Part shown: positions 49,627 to 58,243 of the stretch, one piece after another
Layout: every line of letters begins with the position of its first letter
Numbering within the stretch: the first letter of the stretch is position 1
Origin: Prodigiosinella confusarubida
GTDB taxonomy: Bacteria > Pseudomonadota > Gammaproteobacteria > Enterobacterales > Enterobacteriaceae
Direction of reading: 5' to 3'
DNA length: 64,000 nt
Assembly: GCF_002847015.1 (NCBI RefSeq)
Contig: NZ_CP025085.1
Span: 806,001-870,000 of the forward strand
Translations under genes and position numbers: made by a program
Notes under the pieces: generated by a model
The model's input: the letters and a program-made list of their open reading frames with translations, nothing else
Databases searched by the model: none
What the model was told of the DNA's origin: nothing

Positions 49627-49657
49627 TTGACCTTTACAGTGTTGTCAAACTTTATAA
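49627..49657 (+). promoter_or_regulatory. MerR-type promoter and operator of the hydrolase-cyclase operon
   Basis: TTGACC (49627-49632) and TTATAA (49652-49657) are 19 bp apart. A better -10, TATAAT, is one base on with a 20-bp spacer. The 22-bp element ACCTTTACAG then TGTTGTCAAACT (49630-49651) is an imperfect dyad. Its reverse complement matches the exporter element at 19 of 22 positions. The start codon follows 39 bp later. Confidence 0.78.
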
Positions 49658-49696
49658 TGTAAATATACCAATTGACATTGATATAAGGAGGGATAA

Positions 49697-50485
49697 ATGC
49701 AACAGGTAAATATTTCTGGCGCACAGGTAAGTTTTCATGTTTCAGGAAAAGGACCTGGACTGGTATTGGTGCATGGGACAGGTGCTGATCATGAAACAAA
49801 TTGGGGCCATCTCATTGAGCGTTTTACCGATATACGAACAGTAGTTTGCCCTGATTACGCTGGTTCTGGGAAAACACAGGATGATACGGCACAATTAACG
49901 ATTGAATACATTGCGGCACAAGTTGTTGCTGCAGCACAAGCGGCACAGGTTGATTCATTTGATATTGTCGGCTTTTCTCTTGGTGCTTCTGTTGCTGCTT
50001 ATATTGCGGCGGAGTATCCGGAACGGGTACGCTCTGCTATTTTACTTGCCGGTTTTTCTTCCAGCAAGGATAGCCGGATAAAACTAGAGTTTGAGCTATG
50101 GAGAGATCTTATCAAGACTGACAGGGCAGCATTGGCGAAAATCATTCTCTTAACCGGATTCAGTCCGGAATTTATTTCTTCTATGAGTGATGAAGAAATT
50201 CAGGAGAATATCAATCTGATTGTTAGCGAGAATCAATGGGAAGGAATGGCCAGACAGGTTGAACTGGATCTGAATGTAGACATCATTAGCAATGTTGGAA
50301 AGATAATTAAGCCCACCTTGGTTATTGGGTGTACTCATGATCATCTTGTTCCCGTTCAACACGCAGTTGCATTGGCTGAATTGATACCATCGGCAACTTA
50401 TACGGAAATCCCCAGTGGCCACTTGGCTGTGCATGAATGTCCTGATCTATTAGTGAACATAATTAGAGATTTTATACAAAAATAG
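49697..50485 (+). CDS. Alpha/beta-hydrolase
   Basis: This 262-residue protein has the alpha/beta-hydrolase fold. The oxyanion region is VLVHGTGAD near residue 24, the nucleophile elbow is GFSLG near residue 93, the acid is in CTHDHLVP, and the catalytic His is in SGHLAVHE near the end. The start follows AAGGAGGGAT. It opens the MerR-controlled operon, and the cyclase gene follows after 109 bp. Esterase, lactonase and haloperoxidase-like activities are all possible. Confidence 0.85.
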   Translation: MQQVNISGAQVSFHVSGKGPGLVLVHGTGADHETNWGHLIERFTDIRTVVCPDYAGSGKTQDDTAQLTIEYIAAQVVAAAQAAQVDSFDIVGFSLGASVAAYIAAEYPERVRSAILLAGFSSSKDSRIKLEFELWRDLIKTDRAALAKIILLTGFSPEFISSMSDEEIQENINLIVSENQWEGMARQVELDLNVDIISNVGKIIKPTLVIGCTHDHLVPVQHAVALAELIPSATYTEIPSGHLAVHECPDLLVNIIRDFIQK

Positions 50486-50594
50486 AACTCCTTTTTATTC
50501 AGCATTTCGGGGGCGCTTATTTATTTGTGTGGTTCTTATGTCATCAGATTATTTCTGAGTAAATTATCTATCTGCTAACACAAAGGATACCGTT

Positions 50595-51764
50595 ATGAAA
50601 AATGCATCGCTTTTTGTTGAAAGAGACGAAAGTATCGATCCAGCTAGTTGGACTATTGCCTCTTCACTTCCTGTTAATTATTCTGTGGAAGTTGTTCCTG
50701 CACTATTTTCTACAGAAAACCCCAAACTTTATAACCTCTGTAAGAATAATAATAGTCATGGAATTCGAGTGCTTGTATTTATTGACAAGGAAGTCAGCAG
50801 GATCCATGGTGAAAACATTAAGGGATATCTGGATTATTATAAAATTGATTCTTCCTTGGTGGAATTGGAGGGTGATGAAGATTCCAAAAACATTGAACAT
50901 GTACTTCAGGTGGCAAGAGAAATAGCAGATTCTGGCCTGTTACGGCGCTCAGAGAAAATTATTGCAATCGGTGGTGGTGTGGTTATGGATGTCGTTGGTT
51001 TCACCGCTAACTTGTATCGCCGTGGTGTACCTTATATTCGTATTCCCACAACATTGATGGGGCAAATAGATGCCGGTATAGGTATAAAGACTGGAATTAA
51101 TTATCAAGATCACAAAAATAGACTGGGAACATATTATTCACCTGTCGCGTCGTTGATTGATCCTACATTTCTCGGGACGGTATCCCAGCGCCATATTACT
51201 AACGGAGTATCTGAAATAATTAAAATGGCATTAGTAAAAGACGTGCATTTATTTACGCTTCTCGAAGATATCGTGGATGAACTCACGCCTGCGGGGTTTG
51301 CTTCCCATTCACCCCGCCATCGTGAAGCAGTAGAGCGCGCAATAGATGGCATGCTGGAGGAGCTGGAACCCAACCTGTGGGAAGATAATCTGGAAAGGAT
51401 TGTCGACTACGGTCATACATTCAGCCCTTCTCTTGAATTGTTATCTAATCCTCCCCTGTTACATGGTGAAGCGGTTGCTGTTGATATGGCGCTTTGTGCT
51501 GGTCTCTCTTATGTACGAGGGTTAATTTACAAGACTACAGCTGATCGGGTCGTTAGGTTTATTCAGAGTTGTAATCTTCCGGTTTATCATGAAATTTTTA
51601 CCGTCGATTTACTGGCTGAGGCATTAAATGACACGATAAAACATCGTGATGGCTTACAACGTGTGCCATTGATTAATGCAATTGGTAGTGCGGTATTCTG
51701 TAATGATATTTCTCGGCAAGAAATTATCCGCGCACTTAATTATATTAAATCATTTAATAATTAA
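50595..51764 (+). CDS. Sedoheptulose-7-phosphate cyclase (2-epi-5-epi-valiolone synthase type)
   Basis: The 389-residue protein has the dehydroquinate-synthase fold: NAD motif GGGVVMDVVGF near residue 126, Zn ligands Glu207 (NGVSEIIKMAL), His274 (DYGHTFSP) and His290 (LLHGEAVAVDMAL). DHQ synthase has GHTFGH at the second site; DYGHTFSP is the form of EEVS-group cyclases such as ValA and AcbC. LYRRGVPY and HKNRLGTYY also fit that group. It should cyclise sedoheptulose 7-phosphate to a C7 cyclitol ketone. Which epimer is formed cannot be told. SD AAAGGA. Confidence 0.85.
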   Translation: MKNASLFVERDESIDPASWTIASSLPVNYSVEVVPALFSTENPKLYNLCKNNNSHGIRVLVFIDKEVSRIHGENIKGYLDYYKIDSSLVELEGDEDSKNIEHVLQVAREIADSGLLRRSEKIIAIGGGVVMDVVGFTANLYRRGVPYIRIPTTLMGQIDAGIGIKTGINYQDHKNRLGTYYSPVASLIDPTFLGTVSQRHITNGVSEIIKMALVKDVHLFTLLEDIVDELTPAGFASHSPRHREAVERAIDGMLEELEPNLWEDNLERIVDYGHTFSPSLELLSNPPLLHGEAVAVDMALCAGLSYVRGLIYKTTADRVVRFIQSCNLPVYHEIFTVDLLAEALNDTIKHRDGLQRVPLINAIGSAVFCNDISRQEIIRALNYIKSFNN

Positions 51765-51845
51765 TTGGTCGATATTTACGGCAACCTATATTTGTTGTCA
51801 ATGATGATTGATGTATTAACCATACTTTTGCTATTAGGTGGGAAA

Positions 51846-52886
51846 ATGAGTGAAAGGAAGGAAGAGAAAATCATTGTCTTTGATATTGGGGGAACTTACC
51901 TCAGGTGTGGGCAATGGCAGAATGATGGCACTATTACTGATATTGTCAGGGAGCCTTCGCCAAGTTTTATAACCTATCCTGATGACAGTATTTGCAGCCT
52001 GAAAAACCGGCTCCTTGAGGCTATTCTCAGCAAATTGCCCAGATCATCGGGAAATCGGGTCGGTATCAGTCTAGGGGCGGCGATGAATCACCATTCTGGT
52101 GTTGTTTATGGAGCGGCTCCGTTATGGGGAGCCTGCGAAGTAAATTTTCGGCTATTGGATGAATTACATGCAGCACGGCCGGATGTTCTATGGTTGCTCA
52201 TGAATGATGTCACGGCAATGGCTATTCATTTTGCCAGCCAACCGGTTTGCCAATCCCCCCGAAAAGTTATGCTGATAACGGTAAGTAGTGGTATTGCCTG
52301 CCGAACGTTCACAACGCAACCGTTTAAAATCGACTTTGATGTGGCTGGGTTACAGGGGGAAATCGGCCATTTGCCGTTTCTGGATGCGTCTCTCCCATTA
52401 ATGTGTGACTGTGGTGAAGTGGGGCACCTTGCTGCCTACTCCTCTGGTCGGGGTATACAGCGTGTTTATGAGCGCCTTTATGAGGAGGAATATCATTATC
52501 CTCCCGCAGTTATTGAGCATTTCGAGGAGAATTTTAAGGCGGCTTTGAATGCTGGTGATATTTTCGCTTTACGGGTATTAAGTACAGCGATGCGGCCTTT
52601 GGCCGATCTTATTTCAACGGCCTTAACGCTCGAGCCTACGATTGATGTGGTGGGATTATCCGGCGGAATCATTGATAACCTGCCACAGTTCGTCCGTTCG
52701 GTTTTATTGAAACGAATGATGTCATCTGGTCCGTATCTGACGACCAGACTTTCGCCTGCTTGGTTAGCGCAACATATACATATCTGTCCGCCAGATACCG
52801 CTAATGGATTATGGGGGGCGGGGCTCGCTGCCAGTCAATTTAACGAAAATAGCTGGATGAAAAATAATATTCCACACAAAGGGTGA
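51846..52886 (+). CDS. ROK-family sugar/cyclitol kinase
   Basis: Started at the ATG at 51846 after AGGTGGG, the protein has 346 residues and the actin-like ROK fold. The ATP motif is FDIGGTYLRCG near residue 15, with the catalytic Asp in LLMNDVTAMA near 118 and GLQGEIGHLPF. The zinc motif reads CDCGEVGH where most ROK kinases have CxCGxxGC. C7-cyclitol kinases of validamycin and acarbose pathways are sugar-kinase relatives. Its role after the cyclase is inferred as phosphorylation of the cyclitol. Confidence 0.82.
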   Translation: MSERKEEKIIVFDIGGTYLRCGQWQNDGTITDIVREPSPSFITYPDDSICSLKNRLLEAILSKLPRSSGNRVGISLGAAMNHHSGVVYGAAPLWGACEVNFRLLDELHAARPDVLWLLMNDVTAMAIHFASQPVCQSPRKVMLITVSSGIACRTFTTQPFKIDFDVAGLQGEIGHLPFLDASLPLMCDCGEVGHLAAYSSGRGIQRVYERLYEEEYHYPPAVIEHFEENFKAALNAGDIFALRVLSTAMRPLADLISTALTLEPTIDVVGLSGGIIDNLPQFVRSVLLKRMMSSGPYLTTRLSPAWLAQHIHICPPDTANGLWGAGLAASQFNENSWMKNNIPHKG

Positions 52887-52891
52887 TACCA

Positions 52892-54004
52892 ATGGAGAAT
52901 CAGATTATCTTTTTTGATGGTTCTTTGTGTCACATTTTCAATGAGGAAATGACACTGGCTCCTGAGCGTGGATTGTGGCTAAAGGTGGATGCGGCCGGAT
53001 TATGTGGAACGGATCTGCAAATTCTGCGCGGCATTCGGCAGGAAAGCAGTTCCATTTTGGGGCATGAAGGTATTGCTCGTGTTGTACAAGATTATCGATG
53101 GGGAGACTGTTTTTTTAAGCGTGGTCAGCGTGTGTTAATTAATCCGACAGATAAACTGAACAGTAACTTCTTGTTAGGTCATAATGTTTCTGGATTATTT
53201 CAGCAGTATTTATGTATTCCTCCTTTCGCTATAAATGATGGTGTTGTTATTCCGGTTGATTATTCATTACCAAATGAAAGTGCCGCGCTGATCGAACCTA
53301 TTGCGGTTGCACTTCATGCTATAAAAAGTATCAATATTTTTTCACCTCGATCTTTTGTCATTTTTGGTGGCGGAATTATTGGTAATTTGCTGGGAATATT
53401 ATTAAGAATTTTTTATGGCGGTAGTATTCCCGTCTTGTTGGTACATCACACCTGGAATAGTCGTTCCGATAGCGGAAAGGACATTGTTGCTGATATTACA
53501 CATAGCCTATATCAACAGCCAGAGGTAACGGAACAATTGCATATGTCTGGCAATGCTGTATTTATTGTTACACCTCGAAATGCAACTAATAATGTATTGG
53601 ATATGGTGCTCCGAACCATTGGTTCGGAATCTGTGATTAATGTTATTGGTGGTATTGATGAAAATAAATCTATATTAAATTATCCAGCATCATTATTTTC
53701 GTCGATTCGGGCGGGGAATATTTCGATTCCAGTTGAGGATCAGAGATATGAGTCGATTGATCGCTATCTTGTTGGCATAAACACCAATAGAAATATTTTT
53801 CTTACCGGGCAACGAGGCGTTACTAATCAGGAGTTTTTGGAATCTATTGATCTCCTTAAATTACATTATAACTCACTTGCGAAAATGATTACCCACCGAT
53901 TCTGTTTGAATGATTTCTGCGTGTTCCTGAATCAAATGATTCACGGTAATGAGCGGATTATCCACGGTAAATACGTTCTGAAAGCAGCGTTACTCATGGA
54001 TTAA
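52892..54004 (+). CDS. MDR zinc-type alcohol dehydrogenase (sorbitol-dehydrogenase-like)
   Basis: The ATG at 52892 follows AAAGGGTG and gives 370 residues; a GTG at 52883 overlaps the kinase stop. The GroES domain has AGLCGTDLQILRG with the catalytic-Zn Cys and GHEGIARV with its partner. The structural four-Cys zinc lobe near residue 90-105 is absent. The Rossmann motif is FGGGIIGNLLG near residue 162. AcbL-type dehydrogenases act on cyclitols in acarbose synthesis, and this gene may act similarly. Confidence 0.78.
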   Translation: MENQIIFFDGSLCHIFNEEMTLAPERGLWLKVDAAGLCGTDLQILRGIRQESSSILGHEGIARVVQDYRWGDCFFKRGQRVLINPTDKLNSNFLLGHNVSGLFQQYLCIPPFAINDGVVIPVDYSLPNESAALIEPIAVALHAIKSINIFSPRSFVIFGGGIIGNLLGILLRIFYGGSIPVLLVHHTWNSRSDSGKDIVADITHSLYQQPEVTEQLHMSGNAVFIVTPRNATNNVLDMVLRTIGSESVINVIGGIDENKSILNYPASLFSSIRAGNISIPVEDQRYESIDRYLVGINTNRNIFLTGQRGVTNQEFLESIDLLKLHYNSLAKMITHRFCLNDFCVFLNQMIHGNERIIHGKYVLKAALLMD

Positions 54005-54015
54005 AGGAGCCCTAT

Positions 54016-54768
54016 ATGGTGGAGAAAAGTAAAAAATGTGCATTGGTTGTCGGTGGCTCGACTGGCGTCGGGCATGGTGTGGCAGAAGCACTCTCGGAAC
54101 AAGGATATGAAGTACATATTCTAAGTCGAAGTGAACCGGTGGGGCATGAGCAATATCATTTTCAGTGGCATCCGTGTGACTTAAAAAATACGGTAGAGAG
54201 TAAAAAAATATTGGCGGATATTGCTGTTAATGATATGGATTTTGTCTGTTTTTCTGCCGCATTCTATGGTATCAGGCGCTGTGGCTTTATGGCAACGGAG
54301 TGGCCCCTCTGGCAGGAACAATCCGCGATTATGATCGATGGCCTGTGGCTGACGTTGTCGGCTTTTTTACCGGGATTAATCCGCAGGAGAGGCATATTTC
54401 TGGGTATCTCATCTGAGGTGGCTTTTAATGCCGGCCCTGGGCGTGCAGGCTATACGGCATGTAAAGCGGCGGCGATGGGATTATTGGGATCCATTGCTGC
54501 TGAAATTCCAGCTGAGCAGGTAATAATTGCTCAAGCCTTGCCGGAAGGAATGGTGGATTCCCCAGGGATTCGGAGCCGACGACCGGCGGACTTTGATTAT
54601 TCGGGTTATATGCAACCGGAGGATTTTAAAGCTTTTATCTGTTCACTGGTTATTCAGAGAAATGCTGATCTACATGGGCAGACGGTGATGGTAAAACGGC
54701 ATGGTAATTGGTGTCTTGTGGATGATCGCCATTCCCCGCCTTCTCAGAGTATAAGGAGTGCATTGTGA
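54016..54768 (+). CDS. Short-chain dehydrogenase/reductase
   Basis: This 250-residue SDR has the cofactor motif VVGGSTGVGHG near residue 11 and the catalytic YTACK near residue 152, with Ser in GISSEVAF. The start follows AAAGGAGCC. It overlaps the next gene by 4 bp. The usual NNAG motif is replaced by CFSAAF. SDR enzymes such as AcbN act late in cyclitol pathways; the substrate here is inferred from context. Confidence 0.82.
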   Translation: MVEKSKKCALVVGGSTGVGHGVAEALSEQGYEVHILSRSEPVGHEQYHFQWHPCDLKNTVESKKILADIAVNDMDFVCFSAAFYGIRRCGFMATEWPLWQEQSAIMIDGLWLTLSAFLPGLIRRRGIFLGISSEVAFNAGPGRAGYTACKAAAMGLLGSIAAEIPAEQVIIAQALPEGMVDSPGIRSRRPADFDYSGYMQPEDFKAFICSLVIQRNADLHGQTVMVKRHGNWCLVDDRHSPPSQSIRSAL

Positions 54769-55541
54769 ATGATATCGGGCTAGTGAGTTGGCGTTTACCC
54801 GGTGACTTACTCAATGCACTGACACTGTGTAATAAGTTATCAACAGATGTGCTGGAAATTGATTTCGGTGGCCCAGGTCGGGGGCTGGAACTGGATAGCC
54901 TGGATTTATTCAAAATCAGGGAATATGCTGAGGTTTCCAATGTTACAGTCAGTTCACTGGCAATTAATACCTATAACGACATAGGAATAAAGTCATCTTC
55001 ATATGAGTGTAAGACGCTTTTTTTTCGAGCATTGGATGTGGCTGAACAGTTAGGCATTCATTCTCTGTTTATCCCTTCTTTTAGAAAAAGTCTGATAGAA
55101 AACGAAATCGATATAATAAATACTGCTGGGTTTTTACAATGGTGCTGTGATGCAGCTGGGCCCCAGTTTGTTATTGCGTCAGAAAATACGTTGATAGTTG
55201 ATGATTCGAAACTGTTGTTGTCGCTGGTGAATCGGAAGAATTTTTCATTACTTTTTGATCCTGCAAATCTTTTTCTGATGGGGATTGATCCCTATGTCTA
55301 TTTTGTCGAGTTGTTCCCGGCATTATATAACGATATACATATTAAATCTCCCACCGGAGTCTCCTTTTCCGAGCTGGATAACGATTTTCTTTACTATATT
55401 CATAAATTATTTCGGACCCCTCATATTCTGCGAAAGCGATTTTATTATTTTTCCGAGAATGACTATCGGCAGGCAGGTAATGTAGCTATTCAGAACGATA
55501 TTTCCTGGTTAAAAGAACATTTACAATTGATAAAGGTATAA
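54765..55541 (+). CDS. Xylose-isomerase-like TIM-barrel protein
   Basis: The 258-residue protein starts at a GTG that overlaps the SDR stop (GTGA). It shows the sugar-isomerase/AP-endonuclease-2 TIM-barrel pattern: VLEIDFGGPGRG, VIASENT with a possible metal Glu, LLFDPANLFLMG, and NDIHIKSP. Members isomerise or epimerise sugars, inosoles and keto acids. A 2-epimerase step is needed in C7-cyclitol pathways and this is the only epimerase-like gene in the cluster. That assignment is an inference. Confidence 0.72.
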   Translation: MNDIGLVSWRLPGDLLNALTLCNKLSTDVLEIDFGGPGRGLELDSLDLFKIREYAEVSNVTVSSLAINTYNDIGIKSSSYECKTLFFRALDVAEQLGIHSLFIPSFRKSLIENEIDIINTAGFLQWCCDAAGPQFVIASENTLIVDDSKLLLSLVNRKNFSLLFDPANLFLMGIDPYVYFVELFPALYNDIHIKSPTGVSFSELDNDFLYYIHKLFRTPHILRKRFYYFSENDYRQAGNVAIQNDISWLKEHLQLIKV

Positions 55542-55545
55542 CAAT

Positions 55546-56193
55546 ATGGGAAATGTTTTTTCTGGCTTTTTATTTGACATGGATGGCACGCTCGTGGATT
55601 CCACCGCTGTGGTTGAGCAAACCTGGAGGACGTTTTCATTGGAGCATGCGCTAAATTATGGCGATGTCATTGCCTTTGCTCATGGCCGACGCACCGAGGA
55701 GACAGTAACTCATTTTTTGGGGGCCTCAAGGCTGTCGCAGAAGATCACCCATGAGATCGAATACAGAGAGACGATAATGACGGTGGGCATTACCGCTGTG
55801 CCCGGTGCCGTTGATGTCCTACAGTCCATTCAGCCCTCACATTGGGCGGTAGTTACGTCAGCCAGCCGTCAACTGGCTATTAACCGGTTATTGGCTGCGG
55901 GCTTGCCGTTACCTCCGCTGCTGATATCCGCTGAAGATGTCAAAATAGGGAAACCGGATCCGCAAGGCTATCTCCTGGGTGCGATGAAAATGGGGTTGAA
56001 TATAAAAGATATTCTTGTTTTTGAGGATGCGGAAGCCGGTATGAAAGCGGCAATAGCCAGTGGCGCCTCATTGGCTATTATTGGCGATGCCGACTGTAAA
56101 TTGGAACGTGTCTGGGGAATCTTACCTGATTTTAGACAGCTCAGGATTGAGTTTTGCGATGAACGTTATCAGGTCGAAATACTCAATCGTTAA
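55546..56193 (+). CDS. HAD-superfamily sugar/cyclitol phosphatase
   Basis: The 215-residue HAD hydrolase has motif I FDMDGTLVDST near residue 10, motif II TSAS near 104, motif III GKPDP near 133 and motif IV FEDAEAG near 159, with the alpha-helical cap of the beta-phosphoglucomutase/sugar phosphatase (YfbT-like) group. It follows the TIM-barrel gene by 4 bp. It could remove phosphate from the cyclitol phosphate made by the kinase, as AcbJ-type phosphatases do. Confidence 0.83.
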   Translation: MGNVFSGFLFDMDGTLVDSTAVVEQTWRTFSLEHALNYGDVIAFAHGRRTEETVTHFLGASRLSQKITHEIEYRETIMTVGITAVPGAVDVLQSIQPSHWAVVTSASRQLAINRLLAAGLPLPPLLISAEDVKIGKPDPQGYLLGAMKMGLNIKDILVFEDAEAGMKAAIASGASLAIIGDADCKLERVWGILPDFRQLRIEFCDERYQVEILNR

Positions 56194-56214
56194 TCGTCAC
56201 AAAGAGGATGTAAC

Positions 56215-56766
56215 GTGAAAAATATTCCTGCTACCGAAGCATGGGGGGAGGCACAAACCGTTCATTCGAATCCATGGTTTTCCGTACAAAAGGTAGATCT
56301 TACGCAGGAGTCGGTAACGAAAACCTTTTTTTCGGTTCATCATGAACGGCCAGCCGTTGGTATTTTGGCGGTGAAGAATGAACGGATTTTGCTTATCCAT
56401 CAATATCGTTATCTGACGGGCAAAGTGGTCTGGGGAATTCCCTCCGGTGGCGTGGATAAAGGGGAAACTGATGTCGCCGCCGCCAGACGAGAATTGTTGG
56501 AAGAAACGGGTTATTCAGCCTCTTCAGCTGTTCAGTTGATACGTTACTACCCGACATATGGTTGTAGTGATCAGCAATTTGTCATTTTTTTGTGTCGTGA
56601 CGTGACATTTGTCGGGCTGAATGATGAACAGGATGAAGTGATCGAGGCCCGGTGGTTTTCTGCGGGAGAAATTATGGCGTTAATTACATCAGGTGAGATG
56701 ATTGATGGGCTGTCGCTGACGCCATTACTGTTCTATTTTGCCACTGAAACGGTATTACTGAAATAA
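56215..56766 (+). CDS. Nudix hydrolase (ADP-ribose pyrophosphatase-like)
   Basis: The 183-residue protein starts at a GTG with AGAGGAT upstream. The Nudix box is GGVDKGETDVAAARRELLEETGY read in its family form near residues 80-102. The preceding LLIHQYRY and WGIPSGG are typical of NudF-type nucleoside-diphosphate-sugar hydrolases. It is last in the cyclitol operon, before a terminator. It might cleave an NDP-activated cyclitol or sugar. Confidence 0.82.
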   Translation: MKNIPATEAWGEAQTVHSNPWFSVQKVDLTQESVTKTFFSVHHERPAVGILAVKNERILLIHQYRYLTGKVVWGIPSGGVDKGETDVAAARRELLEETGYSASSAVQLIRYYPTYGCSDQQFVIFLCRDVTFVGLNDEQDEVIEARWFSAGEIMALITSGEMIDGLSLTPLLFYFATETVLLK

Positions 56767-56800
56767 AAAACCCGCAAAGATACCTCCAATGCGGGTTCTT
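56767..56800. terminator. Bidirectional terminator of the cyclitol operon and otsA
   Basis: AACCCGC (56769-56775) pairs with GCGGGTT (56791-56797) across a 15-nt loop. A-runs precede it and a TTCTTATTTT stretch follows, so it can end both the Nudix gene and the convergent otsA. Confidence 0.72.
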
Positions 56801-56818
56801 ATTTTCGCGCACTTGCTA

Positions 56819-58243
56819 TCAGGCTTGTCGCGGTAAAGTGGCAATATCCTGTGTCAGGTTATACCGTTCGTGACAACGATCTGTGGCCTGTAGGTCGGCA
56901 ATAAATGATGTGCGCCAGTGCTGAATATCGTTTTGCTCCAGGACAGACATCATCTCGCTGTGACGTGATATTCGCTCCGCCAGCGACATGGTTAATGCCC
57001 GGTTCAATGCATCGGCGACCTCATTCTTATCGTAAGGATTAACGATCAATGCTGACGTCAGTTCATTGGCTGCGCCGGCAAATTTCGACAACACCAGTAC
57101 GCCGGGATTCGCAGGATCCTGGGCGGCTACATACTCTTTCGCTACCAGATTCATCCCATCCCGCAATGGTGTTACCAATCCGACGTCAGTTTGACGGAAT
57201 GTTTTTATCAGTAGCCGACGGTCAAAATGCTGATTGAGGTAATAAAGTGGTGTCCAGCCCATCGTCCCGTATCGGCCATTAATCCTGCCAGCTTCTGTTT
57301 CCAACAGGTGGCGAATATCTTGATAAGCCTGCACTTCTCCCCGGGACGTCGGGGCTATCTGGGTGTAGCGGATGTTGCCGTGATGCTGTGGATAATTTTC
57401 CAGTAGCGCCTCAAAAGCCAGAAAACGTTCCGGTAGGCCTTTGGAGTAATCCAGTCGTTCTACCGCGATAATATTTTTCATATGGCGCAGGTCGCGTTTG
57501 GCCTCCTCCAATCTGGCAGGAAGTGGACCTTCAGCCATTTTGCGGATACTTTCCGTTTCAATACCGATAGGATAAACCCCGGTAGTGAATACTTTGCCAA
57601 ATGCAGTGTAGGTGTTTGCGCTGAGCGCTTGCACGCGGGTCAGCACCGATAGACATTCAATAAATGCCTGACGGTCATTTTCTGTCTGGAATCCCAGCAG
57701 ATCGAAATCACAGAGTTTTTCCAACAATTCCTCATGCGGTGGCAACGCGTTAAAAATTTCTGGCGTTGGGAAAGGGATATGCAGGAAAAAACCGATCTGG
57801 TTCTTCATACCCAAATCACGGCAAGCTGCACCAAACGGCAACAGGTGATAGTCGTGAATCCACAACATATCATCGTCTTTCACCCAGGTATTCAAATACT
57901 TGGCCATCATATCGTTGACACGGCGATAACCTTCCCATGCGTTACGGTCATAAGAAACCAGATCGAGACGATAGTGAAAAGCGGGCCACAGCACTGCATT
58001 TGAGAACTGACAATAATACTGATCATAGTCCTGCTGACTCAGACTAAATGAAGCAAATGTGATGCCTTCTTTTTTCTGCACTTGCGGCGGTTTTTCTTCA
58101 TCACTGATCTCGCCATTCCATCCGAACCATATACCACCACTACTGCTCAGTGCGTCCAGAATACCGACGGCAAGGCCGCCAGCGCTTTTTTTCTTGCCAT
58201 CAGGGATAGCAATCCGATTAGATACGATGACTAAACGGCTCAT
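56819..58243 (-). CDS. otsA: Trehalose-6-phosphate synthase
   Basis: The 474-residue GT20 enzyme matches E. coli OtsA (474 aa) throughout. The donor loop [10 protein letters not shown] is near residue 20. [11 protein letters not shown] holds the conserved His and Asp near 130, and [13 protein letters not shown] and [16 protein letters not shown] are intact. It joins UDP-glucose and glucose-6-phosphate. The acceptor-site residues of true synthases are kept, so it is not a VldE-type pseudoglycosyltransferase. Its start overlaps the otsB stop by 4 bp. Confidence 0.95.
   Translation of the reverse strand: MSRLVIVSNRIAIPDGKKKSAGGLAVGILDALSSSGGIWFGWNGEISDEEKPPQVQKKEGITFASFSLSQQDYDQYYCQFSNAVLWPAFHYRLDLVSYDRNAWEGYRRVNDMMAKYLNTWVKDDDMLWIHDYHLLPFGAACRDLGMKNQIGFFLHIPFPTPEIFNALPPHEELLEKLCDFDLLGFQTENDRQAFIECLSVLTRVQALSANTYTAFGKVFTTGVYPIGIETESIRKMAEGPLPARLEEAKRDLRHMKNIIAVERLDYSKGLPERFLAFEALLENYPQHHGNIRYTQIAPTSRGEVQAYQDIRHLLETEAGRINGRYGTMGWTPLYYLNQHFDRRLLIKTFRQTDVGLVTPLRDGMNLVAKEYVAAQDPANPGVLVLSKFAGAANELTSALIVNPYDKNEVADALNRALTMSLAERISRHSEMMSVLEQNDIQHWRTSFIADLQATDRCHERYNLTQDIATLPRQA

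Noticed and set aside
56819-58243. OtsA as a validamycin-type pseudoglycosyltransferase (VldE/ValL) partner of the neighbouring cyclitol cluster
   Set aside because: It matches E. coli OtsA throughout, keeps the donor and acceptor motifs, pairs with otsB and is separated from the cluster by a bidirectional terminator, so ordinary trehalose synthesis is the simpler reading.
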